36,370 bases of DNA from Gemmatimonadota bacterium (GCA_009841165.1 VXMI01000010.1:1-36370), one strand, 5' to 3'. Counted from the stretch's first letter, positions 9,979 through 18,505 are shown. The notes: generated by a model not told the origin, from the letters alone. Translations and numbers: made by a program.

Positions 9979-10725
9979 TCACAGTGCGCGCTGGAGGACC
10001 GACTCGTCCAGATCGGCGTTGGAGTGTACCTGCTGGACATCGTCGTGATCGTCGAGGGCATCGAGCAGCTTCAGCAGGCGCTCGCCTTCCCTTCCCGCCA
10101 CACCGACCTCCGTCCTCGCCACCATCGTGAGCTGCGCCGAGGCCACCGCCAGCCCCGCCGCCGCCAGCGCCTCGCGGACATCGTGCAGGGATCCGGCCCC
10201 GGTCGTCACCACGTATTCGCCGCTTTCGCTCTGCACGTCGTCCGCTCCACCCTCGACCGCGGCCTCGAAGACGGTATCCTCGTCTACGTCCGCCCCGGCC
10301 ACATAGATGATCCCCTTGCGGTCGAACTGCCACGCCACCGAGCCGGCCGTGCCGAGGTTGCCCCCGTTCTTGTCGAGCAGGTGGCGGACCTCCGCCACGG
10401 TGCGCTTCTGGTTGTCCGTGAGCGTCTCGATGTACAGGGCCACGCCTCCCGGTCCATAGCCCTCATAGACGATCTCCTCGTAGGTGACTCCCGCGAGTTC
10501 GCCGGTCCCCCGCTTTATCGCGCGGTCGATGTTCTCCTGCGGCATGTTGGCCGCCTTCGCCGCATCGACCCCCAGCCTGAGCCGGGGGTTGAAGTTCGGG
10601 TCTCCCCCGCCCTCCCGTGCAGCGACGGTGAGCTCACGGATGAGCTTCGTGAACATCTGGCCGCGCTTCTGGTCGTTGACCGCCTTCTTGCGCTTGATCT
10701 GCGACCATTTGCTGTGTCCCGCCAC
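9979..10725 (-). CDS. YebC/PmpR family regulatory protein
   Basis: The protein has 248 residues. It begins MAGHSKWSQIKRKKAVNDQK and contains MPQENIDRAIKRGTGE, YEGYGPGGVALYIETLTDN, and GGNLGTAGSVAWQFDRKG, all typical of YebC/TACO1. Family members have been described as DNA-binding regulators (PmpR) and as helpers of polyproline translation; which applies here cannot be read from sequence. GTG 10725 has an excellent GGAGG site 8 bases upstream. The gene sits just before ruvC, an arrangement found in many bacteria, and is probably the first gene of the long minus-strand string, with a TATAAT box about 120 bases upstream. Confidence 0.95.
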   Translation of the reverse strand: MAGHSKWSQIKRKKAVNDQKRGQMFTKLIRELTVAAREGGGDPNFNPRLRLGVDAAKAANMPQENIDRAIKRGTGELAGVTYEEIVYEGYGPGGVALYIETLTDNQKRTVAEVRHLLDKNGGNLGTAGSVAWQFDRKGIIYVAGADVDEDTVFEAAVEGGADDVQSESGEYVVTTGAGSLHDVREALAAAGLAVASAQLTMVARTEVGVAGREGERLLKLLDALDDHDDVQQVHSNADLDESVLQRAL

Positions 10726-10841
10726 AACCCCTACCTCCATCGCAGCGGAGTGCGTGTCGTTGGTGTTTCCGGTCCCGTCTCGCCGGACGCCGACGGCCGA
10801 CGGCCAAATCCAAATATAGTCCGGCACGCCTGGGGAACGAT

Positions 10842-10847
10842 ATTATA
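10842..10847 (-). promoter_or_regulatory. Candidate -10 element upstream of yebC
   Basis: The minus strand has a perfect TATAAT at 10847-10842, in the only AT-rich patch of the yebC/plus-gene divergent gap. A weak -35 (CCAACA) lies 17 bases upstream. It would give a leader of about 110 bases before the yebC GTG. The region also contains TATATT on the minus strand near 10818-10813. I see no convincing plus-strand promoter. Confidence 0.45.
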
Positions 10848-10912
10848 GGTAGTGGGGTTGGACCTGTTGGCCTCTCCCCTGCAGCGCAAGACTTCTTCCG
10901 CCTGGTTTCAGC

Positions 10913-12319
10913 ATGCGTATCGAGTGTTCCACCGTCCTCCCCGGTGCGGCCGGATTCCGCGTCTCTCCGCGGTTCCGCGTCATGGTCGGCCTTCTTGTCG
11001 TGCCGTTGTCGCTCGCGAGCTTCGGCTTGCTCGGTGCCCAGGATACCGCAGGAGCGACCGGCACGGTCATCGGACTCGTCTATGACAGCACCACCAGCAC
11101 CCCGCTGGCCAACGCCAACGTAGCCGTCCACGGCACGAACGCCCTGGCGGAATCGGACGAGGCCGGACAGTTCAGACTCGACGACGTTCCGGTTGGAGAA
11201 CACACGGTGGTGTTCTTTCACCCGCGGCTGGGCACGCTCGGCGTCAGTTCGACGCCGCAACCCGTGGTGGTCACGGAGCAGGCCGTCTCGGAGGTGTATC
11301 TAACCGTTCCGTCACGGGCGACGATCCTTTCCGGCTGGTGTTCGATCGAGCCGGGAGAGGGAGACACGTCCATCGGCGGCGTCGTGACCGACGCGATCAC
11401 CGGGGTTCCGCTGCCCCGCGCCAGGGTGACCGCCTTCGGCGAGACCTCCGGAGTCCTGCAGAGGCGCCGCGTTGTCCAGGAGGTGCGGACGGAGAGCTCC
11501 GGCGAGTTCCGTCTGTGCCACCTCGACTCATCGGAACCTCTGACGGTCATGGTCATCTTCGGCAGCAGCGAGTCGATGCCCTTCGACATCACCCGATCCG
11601 GGCCGCAGGTATACGATGTGGCAATCCACATAGCGGATCCGGTGACCATCACGGGTTCGGTCGTCGACTACGCGACGGAGGCACCGATTCCGGGGGCCCA
11701 CGTTCAGCTCGTCGGCTCGAACCACTCCGAGTTCACGGACTCGGGAGGAACGTTCGGGTTCGTCGGCGTGCCACCGGGCAGGCAGATCATCGAGACCAGC
11801 ATGATCGGCTACGCCGCGCGTATCGACTCGCTGACGGTGTTCAGCAACGAAGCTCTCGGGCTCGAGATTCCGCTGGCGACCGAAGCCATCGCGCTGGATC
11901 CGCTCGTCGTGACCGGCCGCAGGCAGGAACGGGTGTTTACCACTCCGGGAACCCGTTTCTCAGGGCTGACCGAGGCGCAGGTGGACTCCATCATTCCCCG
12001 GGTGGTGGACTTTCCCGCGCTGGCCCGCGCTGCTCGTGTGCCGGGGTTGTCGATCACGGAGACGATGCTGGCCAATGCCTTCGGTGATCCCCAGATCGGC
12101 GTCTGCATCGAGATGCAACGCAACCGGGGTCGAAATCCCAACGCCTGCAACATGGTCGAGGTGAGGATCAACGACGGTCCCGTACCCGATCCGGGTTTCT
12201 TTCTTCTCGACCTGAACCCGCAGGATGTGGCCCGTATTCAGTTCATTACGCCCCTCGAGGCCGGCCTGCTGTACGGCGACCGGGGAGCCAACGGGGTGCT
12301 TCTGATCTACACCCGGTAG
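10913..12319 (+). CDS. Secreted protein with carboxypeptidase-regulatory domains and a TonB-plug-like C-terminus
   Basis: The protein has 468 residues. It has a Sec signal peptide (basic RVSPRFR, then a hydrophobic stretch around VGLLVVPLSLASFGLLG, probable cleavage after GAQ). Three beta-sandwich repeats of the carboxypeptidase-regulatory type follow, at about 50-130, 150-240 and 245-325 (IGLVYDSTTSTPLANANVAV; GVVTDAITGVPLPRARVTAF; GSVVDYATEAPIPGAHVQLV). After the linker LDPLVVTGRR comes a plug-like domain of about 130 residues ending RIQFITPLEAGLLYGDRG and NGVLLIYTR. That linker and ending resemble the plug of TonB-dependent receptors, yet there is no beta-barrel after it. I infer an envelope or periplasmic protein; the ligand is unknown. 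ATG 10913 lacks a clear ribosome site, and ATG 10982 could begin a shorter signal peptide. Confidence 0.8.
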   Translation: MRIECSTVLPGAAGFRVSPRFRVMVGLLVVPLSLASFGLLGAQDTAGATGTVIGLVYDSTTSTPLANANVAVHGTNALAESDEAGQFRLDDVPVGEHTVVFFHPRLGTLGVSSTPQPVVVTEQAVSEVYLTVPSRATILSGWCSIEPGEGDTSIGGVVTDAITGVPLPRARVTAFGETSGVLQRRRVVQEVRTESSGEFRLCHLDSSEPLTVMVIFGSSESMPFDITRSGPQVYDVAIHIADPVTITGSVVDYATEAPIPGAHVQLVGSNHSEFTDSGGTFGFVGVPPGRQIIETSMIGYAARIDSLTVFSNEALGLEIPLATEAIALDPLVVTGRRQERVFTTPGTRFSGLTEAQVDSIIPRVVDFPALARAARVPGLSITETMLANAFGDPQIGVCIEMQRNRGRNPNACNMVEVRINDGPVPDPGFFLLDLNPQDVARIQFITPLEAGLLYGDRGANGVLLIYTR

Positions 12320-12330
12320 AGGATCGGGGC

Positions 12331-12377
12331 CGCCGCGCAGGGCACTGCTGCCAGCCGGCGCCCCCTCCTGCGCGGCG
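12331..12377. terminator. GC-rich hairpin between convergent genes
   Basis: An 11-base perfect inverted repeat, CGCCGCGCAGG (12331-12341) and CCTGCGCGGCG (12367-12377), surrounds a 25-base loop. A second pair, GCTGCC and GGCAGC, overlaps the same region. It lies between the ends of the plus-strand secreted protein gene and the minus-strand EF-G paralogue. No T-run follows on either strand, so it may be a weak or factor-assisted bidirectional terminator. Confidence 0.4.
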
Positions 12378-12398
12378 CGGCAGCGCGCCCGCCGGCGG

Positions 12399-14489
12399 TC
12401 AGTCTTCCCGCTCCGCGGCCTCCTCGATGATCTTCGCGACCCGCATCGGCGGTACCAGGTCGTAGCCCAGCATCTTTCGCCGATGGTGTCCCCTGCCCTG
12501 CGTGATCGAGCGTAGCGCGGACGCGTACTTGTTCAGCTCTGCCTCGGCAACGATCGCCCTGATGACGGTGTTGCCACCCAGAGGCTCCATTCCGAGCACC
12601 CGGGCCGAACGTCCGTTGAGATCGCCCATGATGTCGCCGACGTATTCGTCGGGAGCCGTCACCTTCACCTCGATGATCGGCTCCAGAAGGGCCGGTTTGG
12701 CCTTTTCGGCCACGTTCCGGAACGCGTACGACCCCGCCACCTTGAAGGCGATGTCCGACGAGTCGACCGAGTGGTAGGACCCGTCGTAGCACTCCGCCTC
12801 GAAGTCCACCACCGGGAATCCGGCCACGACCCCCTTCGTCGCCGCCTCCTGGATGCCGCGGTCGACCGACGGGACATACTTGGTGGGGATCACGCCCCCC
12901 TTGATCGAGCTGATGAACTCGTAGCCCTCACCCCGGTCCCTGGGGCGCAACCTGACCCAGCAGTCGCCGAACTGGCCTCTTCCTCCCGTTTGCTTCTTGA
13001 AGCGGCCCTGCCCTTCCGCGGGCGCCGTGATCGTCTCCCGGTAGGCTATCCTCGGGGTCTCGGTCTCGACGGAGACCCCGTACTTTCTCTTCATCCGCTC
13101 GAAGTGCACCAGGAAGTGAAGTTCGCCCATTCCGCGCACGATGGTTTGCCGCAATTCGGGATTGAATTCGGCGATCAGCGTGGGGTCCTCGTCGTGAAGC
13201 CGACTGAGCGCCTCCCCGAGCTTGTCCTCGTCGGACCTGGCCGCTCCCCGCACCGCCACGGCGATGTCCGGGCGCGGGAAATCCACACCCTGCAGCGTCA
13301 CGTCGCTGCCGGCCGCCGACAGCGTATCGTTGGTACGCGTCGACTTCAGCTTGGCGACGACACCGATGTCGCCCGCGTACAGCGCCTCCACGTCCACGCG
13401 CTCCTTGGCCTGGGGCGTGGCCAGGTGATTGATGCGCTCCGTGGCGCCTTCCCGCGTGTTCCGCAACGCCGATCCGTTGACCACCATGCCCGAGTAGACG
13501 CGGAAGAGAGACAGCTCCCCGACGTGCGGCTCGGTGCTGGTCTTGAACACCAGAACGCTGGCCTGTTCGTCGGAGGCGGCCCGGAGCGCCACGGGCTCCC
13601 CGTCGGCCCCGAACGCTTCGATCTCTCCCGCCCTGCCGGGGGCCGGAACCAGGTCCACAATGCCCTGCGCCAGTTCGCGGACCCCGAACGACTGTTCACC
13701 CGCCCCGCAGAACACGGGGACGACTTCTCCCTCCGCCATCGCACCCGCCAGAGCACCGAGCAATTCCTCCAGCGGTATCTCCTCGCCCTCCAGGTAGCGG
13801 TCCAGCAAGTCCTCGTCGGTGGTCGCGAGCGTCTCCATGAGCTCCGTGCCCCAATTCTCGACTTCGTCCGCGACCTCGTCGGGCACCGGGCCCTCTTCGT
13901 ACTCGCCCGTGATCGTGCCTGGCTTGTGGAAATGGGCCTTGCCCGTGAAGAGGTCGACGATTCCACGGAAGCCTTCGGCCGCTCCGATCGGGATCTGCAC
14001 CGGAACCGCGCCCGGCGCCAGCTTCTCCTTGAACTCGGCGAACGCTTCGGCGAAGCTGGCGTGCGCCTTGTCCATCATCGATATGAACGCCATTCGCGGA
14101 AGCCGGCGCTTTTCGCAAAGCTCCCACACGAGTTCGGTCCCCACCTCGACCCCCGACGCGGCTCCCACCGTGACGAGCGCGGCGTCGGCCACCCGTACGC
14201 CCGCGGTGGCCTCGCCGATGAAGTCCATGTAGCCCGGCGTGTCGAGGAAGTTGAGCTTCGTCCCGTTCCGAACGGCGTGAGCGACCGTCAACTCCAGCGA
14301 CATCGCGTGCGCCTTTTCCTCCGGCGTCGTCATCGTGAGCGCGGAACCGTCGCCCACACTGCCCTTCCGCCGCGACGTGCCAGAGGCGAAACACAGGGCA
14401 TCGATCAGGGTCGTCTTGCCCGATCCGCCGTGCCCGAGAACCACCACGTTGCGAATGTCTTCAGTTCTGAAAGAGTTGGCCTCGGCCAT
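12399..14489 (-). CDS. Elongation factor G paralogue (EF-G2 type)
   Basis: The protein has 696 residues with the full EF-G domain order. The GTPase motifs differ from canonical EF-G. G1 is GHGGSGKT at 19-26, where EF-G has a G-H-I-D-A-G-K-T form. G3 is DTPGYMDF at 83-90, with Tyr87 in place of the catalytic histidine. G4 is SMMD at 137-140, in place of NKxD. The first two changes are known in EF-G2 proteins such as the second EF-G of Thermus; the loss of both Asn and Lys of G4 looks more extreme. The C-terminal domains IV and V are intact (RGQFGDCWVRLRP, GGVIPTKYVPSVDRGIQEA, PLGGNTVIRAIVAEAEL). A clear promoter and an AGGGGGT ribosome site precede ATG 14489, so it is probably transcribed alone. 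Confidence 0.92.
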   Translation of the reverse strand: MAEANSFRTEDIRNVVVLGHGGSGKTTLIDALCFASGTSRRKGSVGDGSALTMTTPEEKAHAMSLELTVAHAVRNGTKLNFLDTPGYMDFIGEATAGVRVADAALVTVGAASGVEVGTELVWELCEKRRLPRMAFISMMDKAHASFAEAFAEFKEKLAPGAVPVQIPIGAAEGFRGIVDLFTGKAHFHKPGTITGEYEEGPVPDEVADEVENWGTELMETLATTDEDLLDRYLEGEEIPLEELLGALAGAMAEGEVVPVFCGAGEQSFGVRELAQGIVDLVPAPGRAGEIEAFGADGEPVALRAASDEQASVLVFKTSTEPHVGELSLFRVYSGMVVNGSALRNTREGATERINHLATPQAKERVDVEALYAGDIGVVAKLKSTRTNDTLSAAGSDVTLQGVDFPRPDIAVAVRGAARSDEDKLGEALSRLHDEDPTLIAEFNPELRQTIVRGMGELHFLVHFERMKRKYGVSVETETPRIAYRETITAPAEGQGRFKKQTGGRGQFGDCWVRLRPRDRGEGYEFISSIKGGVIPTKYVPSVDRGIQEAATKGVVAGFPVVDFEAECYDGSYHSVDSSDIAFKVAGSYAFRNVAEKAKPALLEPIIEVKVTAPDEYVGDIMGDLNGRSARVLGMEPLGGNTVIRAIVAEAELNKYASALRSITQGRGHHRRKMLGYDLVPPMRVAKIIEEAAERED

Positions 14490-14534
14490 GCCACCCCCTG
14501 TTTTGTGTTGTTGGCCGCTTCGTAAGGGCCACGC

Positions 14535-14564
14535 ATTGTAGAAACCGGGTCACGGCAGGGTCAA
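14535..14564 (-). promoter_or_regulatory. Sigma-70-type promoter for the EF-G2 gene
   Basis: TTGACC (-35, 14564-14559) and TACAAT (-10, 14540-14535) are separated by 18 bases on the minus strand. The -10 ends 45 bases before ATG 14489, and an AGGGGGT ribosome site lies in between. This is the best promoter match in the window. Confidence 0.7.
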
Positions 14565-14642
14565 GACTCCTTTGCCGGCCCGTTGGTGAATCCCTGGCCA
14601 GGTGCGGCAGCCGATGCCTCGGGGCCGCGTGCCACCCGACGG

Positions 14643-15635
14643 CTAGTTGGCTCGCGTCTGCCTTGAGACCTTGTCCAGCAGATCCCGCTCTTCGGCGGTC
14701 AGCGAATTGATTCCCTGGGCCGAAATCTTGTCCAGCACCGCATCGACCCGGTCGAGTTCGGCGCTCTCCCTGGCGGCGCGCTTCGCCGCTCTTCGTCCCT
14801 CGAAGGCCTCGATAACCCGCGTGGCCGGAGACTCGCCCCTAGCCGCGGGGGCATCGGGACGGCTCTTGCGACCTCTGCGGCCGGGACCACTCGTGTAGGC
14901 CTTCGGGCCGCGGCCCGACCGACCGCGACGCCCCAGCGCGCTGCGCCACGGCGTTCGCCTCCGTCCGCGGCCGCCGGCGCCCGGACCCGGTCCCCTGGCG
15001 TCGCTCCTACCCGATCCGGGGAGCCACCCGCTCTGTACGAGGAGGAAACCGGCGACGGCACCGCCCAGGTGCGCGAGGTGCGCCACGCCGTCCCGCGCCG
15101 GTCCGATCGCGCTCGCAAAGCTCAGCAAGACGAGGAAGATGACCAGCCACTTCACCCTCACGGGCACCAGACCCCAGATATAGACCGGCGTATTCGGCCA
15201 GATCATCGCAAAGGAAAGCATGATCCCGTAGCAGGCAGCCGAGGCTCCAACGATCGAGGCGCCCGAAAAGACGAAGCTGAGCAGTACGCCCCCGAGTCCG
15301 CAGACGAGGTAGAACTTGATGAAGAGGTCCGAACCCCAGCGGGCTTCCAGAGGCGGTCCGAAGAAGAAGATGAAGAGGAGATTGATGAGCAGGTGCCAGA
15401 GTCCCTGGTGCACGAACATGTAGGTGAGCATGCCCCAGGGCCTGGTCGCCAGGCGGCTCGGCGAAAAGGCGAAGAGGTCGGCGATGACTTCGAAGCCCAC
15501 GCCGACCGAGACCAGGAACACGACCGCATTGGCGATCAGCAGCCTCTTGACCCAGGGCGTAACGGTGAAGCCGCCGGGGCCTCCGCCGAACCCGGCCGAA
15601 CCGAATCCCGTTGAACCGGGCCTTCCGAATCTCAC
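14643..15635 (-). CDS. Rhomboid family intramembrane serine protease
   Basis: The protein has 330 residues. The catalytic serine is in VGASAACYGIM (G-x-S motif), and the catalytic histidine in VAHLAHLGGAVAGFLL. Other family marks are FVHQGLWHLLINLLFIFFFG and a short glycine-rich N-terminus before the first helix. About six membrane helices are visible. The cytoplasmic tail has an Arg/Gly/Pro-rich stretch and ends with a conserved small domain, DKISAQGINSLTAEERDLLD, which I recognise from Bacteroidota-type rhomboids (probably the domain called DUF6576). GTG 15635 is chosen: it overlaps the ddl stop as GTGA and has AGGAG 7 bases upstream. ATG 15653 would add six residues but has a weaker site. 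The substrate is unknown. Confidence 0.92.
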   Translation of the reverse strand: MRFGRPGSTGFGSAGFGGGPGGFTVTPWVKRLLIANAVVFLVSVGVGFEVIADLFAFSPSRLATRPWGMLTYMFVHQGLWHLLINLLFIFFFGPPLEARWGSDLFIKFYLVCGLGGVLLSFVFSGASIVGASAACYGIMLSFAMIWPNTPVYIWGLVPVRVKWLVIFLVLLSFASAIGPARDGVAHLAHLGGAVAGFLLVQSGWLPGSGRSDARGPGPGAGGRGRRRTPWRSALGRRGRSGRGPKAYTSGPGRRGRKSRPDAPAARGESPATRVIEAFEGRRAAKRAARESAELDRVDAVLDKISAQGINSLTAEERDLLDKVSRQTRAN

Positions 15636-16687
15636 GCCACCGCTCCTGTCCATTCCGGCCGCCTCGCTCCGGCCTCGAGGCCCAATCTACAAATACGTTC
15701 GCAGAGCTCGGGAAATTCAATTCCCGCCGCCCTGGCCGCCTTCGGCAGCAGGCTGTTGGACGTCAATCCCGGCAGTGCGTTGGCTTCGAGGCACCAGGCA
15801 CGACCGCGCTCGTCCACGATGAAGTCCACGCGGGAAAAGTGCCGCAGCCCGAGGACACGGTGCACCCGCAGCGCGCTGGACTGCAACCGGCGTGCGAGTT
15901 CGCGCGGGATTCGTGCCGGCGCGGTCTCGATCGCCATCCCCTGTTCGTACTTGCAGTCGAAGTCGAAGAGTTCGCGTACGGGCTCGATCTCGACCACCGG
16001 CAGTGCCTCGCCATCCAGAATCCCCACCGTGAACTCGCGACCGCTCAGGTACTGTTCGTACATGACGCTGTCGCCTCCCCCTCCCGCGATTGCGGTCGCC
16101 TCATCCACCTCGGCAATCGAGCCCGCCAGCACCAGGCGGACCGAGGACCCGCCCGACACGGGCTTGACGATGACGGGGAGCCCCAACCGCTCCGCCACTG
16201 CCTCTCCCGGTGCGGGTTCTGCAAGCCAGTCGGCGGTTGCGATCAGCGCGTCCCTCAGCAGGCGTTTCGTGATGTCCTTGTTCATGGCGAGGGCGCAACC
16301 GACCGGCCCGCTCCCCGCGTAGGCAATTCCGGACACCTCGAGCAGCGTCTGGATCGTGCCGTCCTCTCCGGCGCCGCCGTGGAGCGCCAGAAAGACCACG
16401 TCCGAATCGGCGAGCGCCGGCTCGCGCGCGATCACCGCCGCGTCGGGGAGCACATGCGGGTTCCGGGGCGCGGGGACCGGGATCTCGGCGCGCCCGATGC
16501 CCGAAGCGCGGATGAGCTGCTCCCGGTCGGGGGAGAGCGGTCCCACCGCCGAATCGATGCTGACCACCCGGTGGCCGATCGAGCGCAGCGCCGCGGCCAC
16601 CTCGCAACCGCTCGCAAGTGCCACGCCGCGCTCCTCGGAACTCCCCCCGAGCAGAACGGCCACGCGCAAGGGTGTTCGCCGGCTCAT
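15632..16687 (-). CDS. ddl: D-alanine--D-alanine ligase
   Basis: The protein has 351 residues and an ATP-grasp fold; it joins two D-alanines for peptidoglycan. It shows VAVLLGGSSEERGVAL at the N-terminus, HGGAGEDGTIQ at 103-113, MNKDITKRLL, PVIVKPVSGGSSV with the ATP-binding Lys175, EQYLSGREFTVGIL, and the metal/phosphate segment SRVDFIVDERG followed by CLEANALPGLT. The last motif has Ala where most Ddl proteins have Thr (N-T-x-P-G), a small deviation. ATG 16687 overlaps the upstream synthase stop as ATGA, and the 3' end overlaps the rhomboid gene. The rest of the ligase cell-wall cluster is not nearby. Confidence 0.92.
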   Translation of the reverse strand: MSRRTPLRVAVLLGGSSEERGVALASGCEVAAALRSIGHRVVSIDSAVGPLSPDREQLIRASGIGRAEIPVPAPRNPHVLPDAAVIAREPALADSDVVFLALHGGAGEDGTIQTLLEVSGIAYAGSGPVGCALAMNKDITKRLLRDALIATADWLAEPAPGEAVAERLGLPVIVKPVSGGSSVRLVLAGSIAEVDEATAIAGGGGDSVMYEQYLSGREFTVGILDGEALPVVEIEPVRELFDFDCKYEQGMAIETAPARIPRELARRLQSSALRVHRVLGLRHFSRVDFIVDERGRAWCLEANALPGLTSNSLLPKAARAAGIEFPELCERICRLGLEAGARRPEWTGAVA

Positions 16688-18132
16688 GACGAAGCCGCCA
16701 GGGACCGGACCAGGTCGTAGCGGGTCAGGATGCCGTCCAGGCGGGTGTCGGACCGGATCAGCACGGCCTCCGCTCCCCCCGTCAGGAGCCGCACCGCCGT
16801 GTCGCCGTCCGCACCCTCGTCCAGAACCGGGTAGGGTTCTCCCATGACGCACTCGACCTCCGCGTCCAGAAGGGACCGATCCGACAGGATCGCCGCCATC
16901 AGCCGCCGTTCCGAAATGCTGCCCACGCACTCCCCGTCGACCACCACCGGGAGCTGGGAGATGTTGTGGGAGGAAAGCGTCGAAACGGCCATGCGCACCG
17001 GCATCGCCGGAGCGGCGGTGAGGAGCCGGGGGAGCCGCTCGAACTTGGCGGCGGCCATCTGGGCCACCGTCGGCCGCTGACGCTGGAGGAAGCCGTTGTT
17101 CCGCATCCACTCGTCGTCGTACTGCTTGGTCAGATAGCGCTCGCCCCAATCGCACAGGATGGCCACCAGGCAGGCGTCCGGATCGTCGAGCCGGCGGGCT
17201 TCCGCAAGCGCGGCGTGGACGATGAGGCCGGTGGATCCCCCCACGAACAGCCCTTCCTCCGCCACCAGACGACGCGCCATGCGGAATGCGTCGCCGTCGT
17301 CCACGGTGACGTAGTGGTCCACGTACTCCAGATCCAGCGTGCCCGGTATCCTGTCGTTGCCGAGCCCCTCGACCTTGTACGGCCGGCCCTCGTCGACCTC
17401 TCCCGTCTCGTAGAAGCCCGAGATCACCGATCCCGCGGGATCCACCCCGATGACGCGCACCGAGGGATTTCGCTCCTTCAGATACCTCCCGGTCCCCGAA
17501 ATCGTCCCTCCGGTGCCGGCACCCGCCACGAAGTGGGTGACTCTGCCACCGGTCTGCTCCCAGATTTCCGGGCCGGTCGTGCGGTAGTGGGCGTCGGGGT
17601 TGTCCCGGTTCTCGAACTGATTGGCGAGAAACGCGCCGGGCAGGTCCCCGGCGATGGCGCGGGCGCGATTGATGTAGTGATCGGGGTGGTCGGGAGCGAC
17701 CGCGGTGGGTGTGATGACCACCTCGGCCCCGAAGGCTCGCAGCAGCTTCACCTTCTCGATGCTCATCTTGTCCGGCATCGTGAAGATGCAGCGGTATCCG
17801 CGAATCGCCGCCGCCATGGCAAGAGCCAGCCCGGTGTTGCCGCTCGTGCCCTCGACCACCGTCCCCCCGGGTCCGAGCAACCCGCGCGATTCCGCCGCCT
17901 TGATGATGGCCACGCCGATTCGATCCTTCACGGACCCGCCCGGGTTCATGAACTCGGCCTTCCCGTAGACGGGTGTCCGAATCCCCCGTGTCACACGGGT
18001 GAGGCGTACGAGGGGCGTCCATCCCACCAGGTCCAGCACGCTCCCGTAGGGCTCCCGGTGCCACCCGTGTCCGTGCGCCGAAGCGCCGACCCGCCGGCTC
18101 CGGTCCTCCGCGCGATCAGCCACCCGATTCAC
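16684..18132 (-). CDS. Cystathionine beta-synthase with C-terminal CBS domains
   Basis: The protein has 482 residues. The N-terminal fold-type II PLP domain (about 25-340) has the PLP lysine Lys69 in NPGGSVKDRIG, the substrate loop EGTSGNTG at 94-101, and the phosphate loop GAGTGGTISG. A CBS pair follows (about 345-480), seen as TLSSHNISQLPVVVDGECVG and GILTRYDLVRSL. Sequence runs such as DKMSIEKVKLLRAFGAEVV and HYRTTGPEIWEQTGG are closer to cystathionine beta-synthase than to plain O-acetylserine sulfhydrylase. It would condense serine or an O-acylserine with homocysteine or sulfide; the exact reaction is not certain. There is no haem-binding N-terminal domain of the vertebrate type. GTG 18132 has AAGGA 5 bases upstream and overlaps the TonB-C gene by 17 bases; GTG 18123 is an alternative. 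Confidence 0.9.
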   Translation of the reverse strand: MNRVADRAEDRSRRVGASAHGHGWHREPYGSVLDLVGWTPLVRLTRVTRGIRTPVYGKAEFMNPGGSVKDRIGVAIIKAAESRGLLGPGGTVVEGTSGNTGLALAMAAAIRGYRCIFTMPDKMSIEKVKLLRAFGAEVVITPTAVAPDHPDHYINRARAIAGDLPGAFLANQFENRDNPDAHYRTTGPEIWEQTGGRVTHFVAGAGTGGTISGTGRYLKERNPSVRVIGVDPAGSVISGFYETGEVDEGRPYKVEGLGNDRIPGTLDLEYVDHYVTVDDGDAFRMARRLVAEEGLFVGGSTGLIVHAALAEARRLDDPDACLVAILCDWGERYLTKQYDDEWMRNNGFLQRQRPTVAQMAAAKFERLPRLLTAAPAMPVRMAVSTLSSHNISQLPVVVDGECVGSISERRLMAAILSDRSLLDAEVECVMGEPYPVLDEGADGDTAVRLLTGGAEAVLIRSDTRLDGILTRYDLVRSLAASS

Positions 18133-18505
18133 CGGGGTCCTTCAGAAAATGGACCGGGACGCGCGCCCACACGCGCAGGGGCTCGCCGCGCCTGATTGCC
18201 GGAGTGAACCGCATGACCCTCGCCCCCTTCACCGCCGCGGAGTCCAGCGACGGATGGCCGCTGCTCTCCGCGACCACCACACTGTCGACACCGCCTTCCT
18301 CGCTGACCAGCACCCGCACCACGGCGCTCCCCTCGACGTCCCGGTCCCACATGTCCGCCGGGTATTCGACCGGGCTCTCCTCGAAAAGAGGGCGGGGCCT
18401 TTCCGTCTCGGCACCGATGTCGCAGCCAAGGGCCAGCAGCCCCGCCGCGAGAATCGCGCCGCGCTCCCGCTGGCGCGCCGTGCCCGCCTTGCCCCCGGTC
18501 TTCAC
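18116..18505 (-). CDS. Small TonB C-terminal domain protein
   Basis: The protein has 129 residues. It has a short basic start, a hydrophobic run (ILAAGLLALGCDIG) that may be a lipoprotein signal ending at Cys28 though its lipobox is imperfect, and a TonB C-terminal domain: EYPADMWDRDVEGSAVVRV, then LVSEEGGVDSVVVAESSG and MRFTPAIRRGEPLRVWARV. It lacks the long Pro-rich periplasmic spacer of a classical TonB, so energy transduction is doubtful; a periplasmic adaptor role is possible. GTG 18505 has no ribosome site of its own. It overlaps the stop of a 9-codon frame (18531-18502) that has a strong one. Confidence 0.8.
   Translation of the reverse strand: MKTGGKAGTARQRERGAILAAGLLALGCDIGAETERPRPLFEESPVEYPADMWDRDVEGSAVVRVLVSEEGGVDSVVVAESSGHPSLDSAAVKGARVMRFTPAIRRGEPLRVWARVPVHFLKDPGESGG

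Noticed and set aside
12399-14489. Calling the EF-G-like gene canonical fusA
   Set aside because: Its G1, G3 and G4 motifs differ from the main EF-G, and there are no rpsL, rpsG or tuf neighbours.
12771-14525. A 584-codon open frame on the plus strand opposite the EF-G2 gene
   Set aside because: It lies fully antisense to a conserved GTPase gene and its product has no recognisable domain; it reads as GC-driven openness.
16688-18064. Long upstream extension of the ddl frame
   Set aside because: It is an out-of-frame reading of the cystathionine beta-synthase gene. The family start MSRRTPLRVAVLLGG fits ATG 16687.
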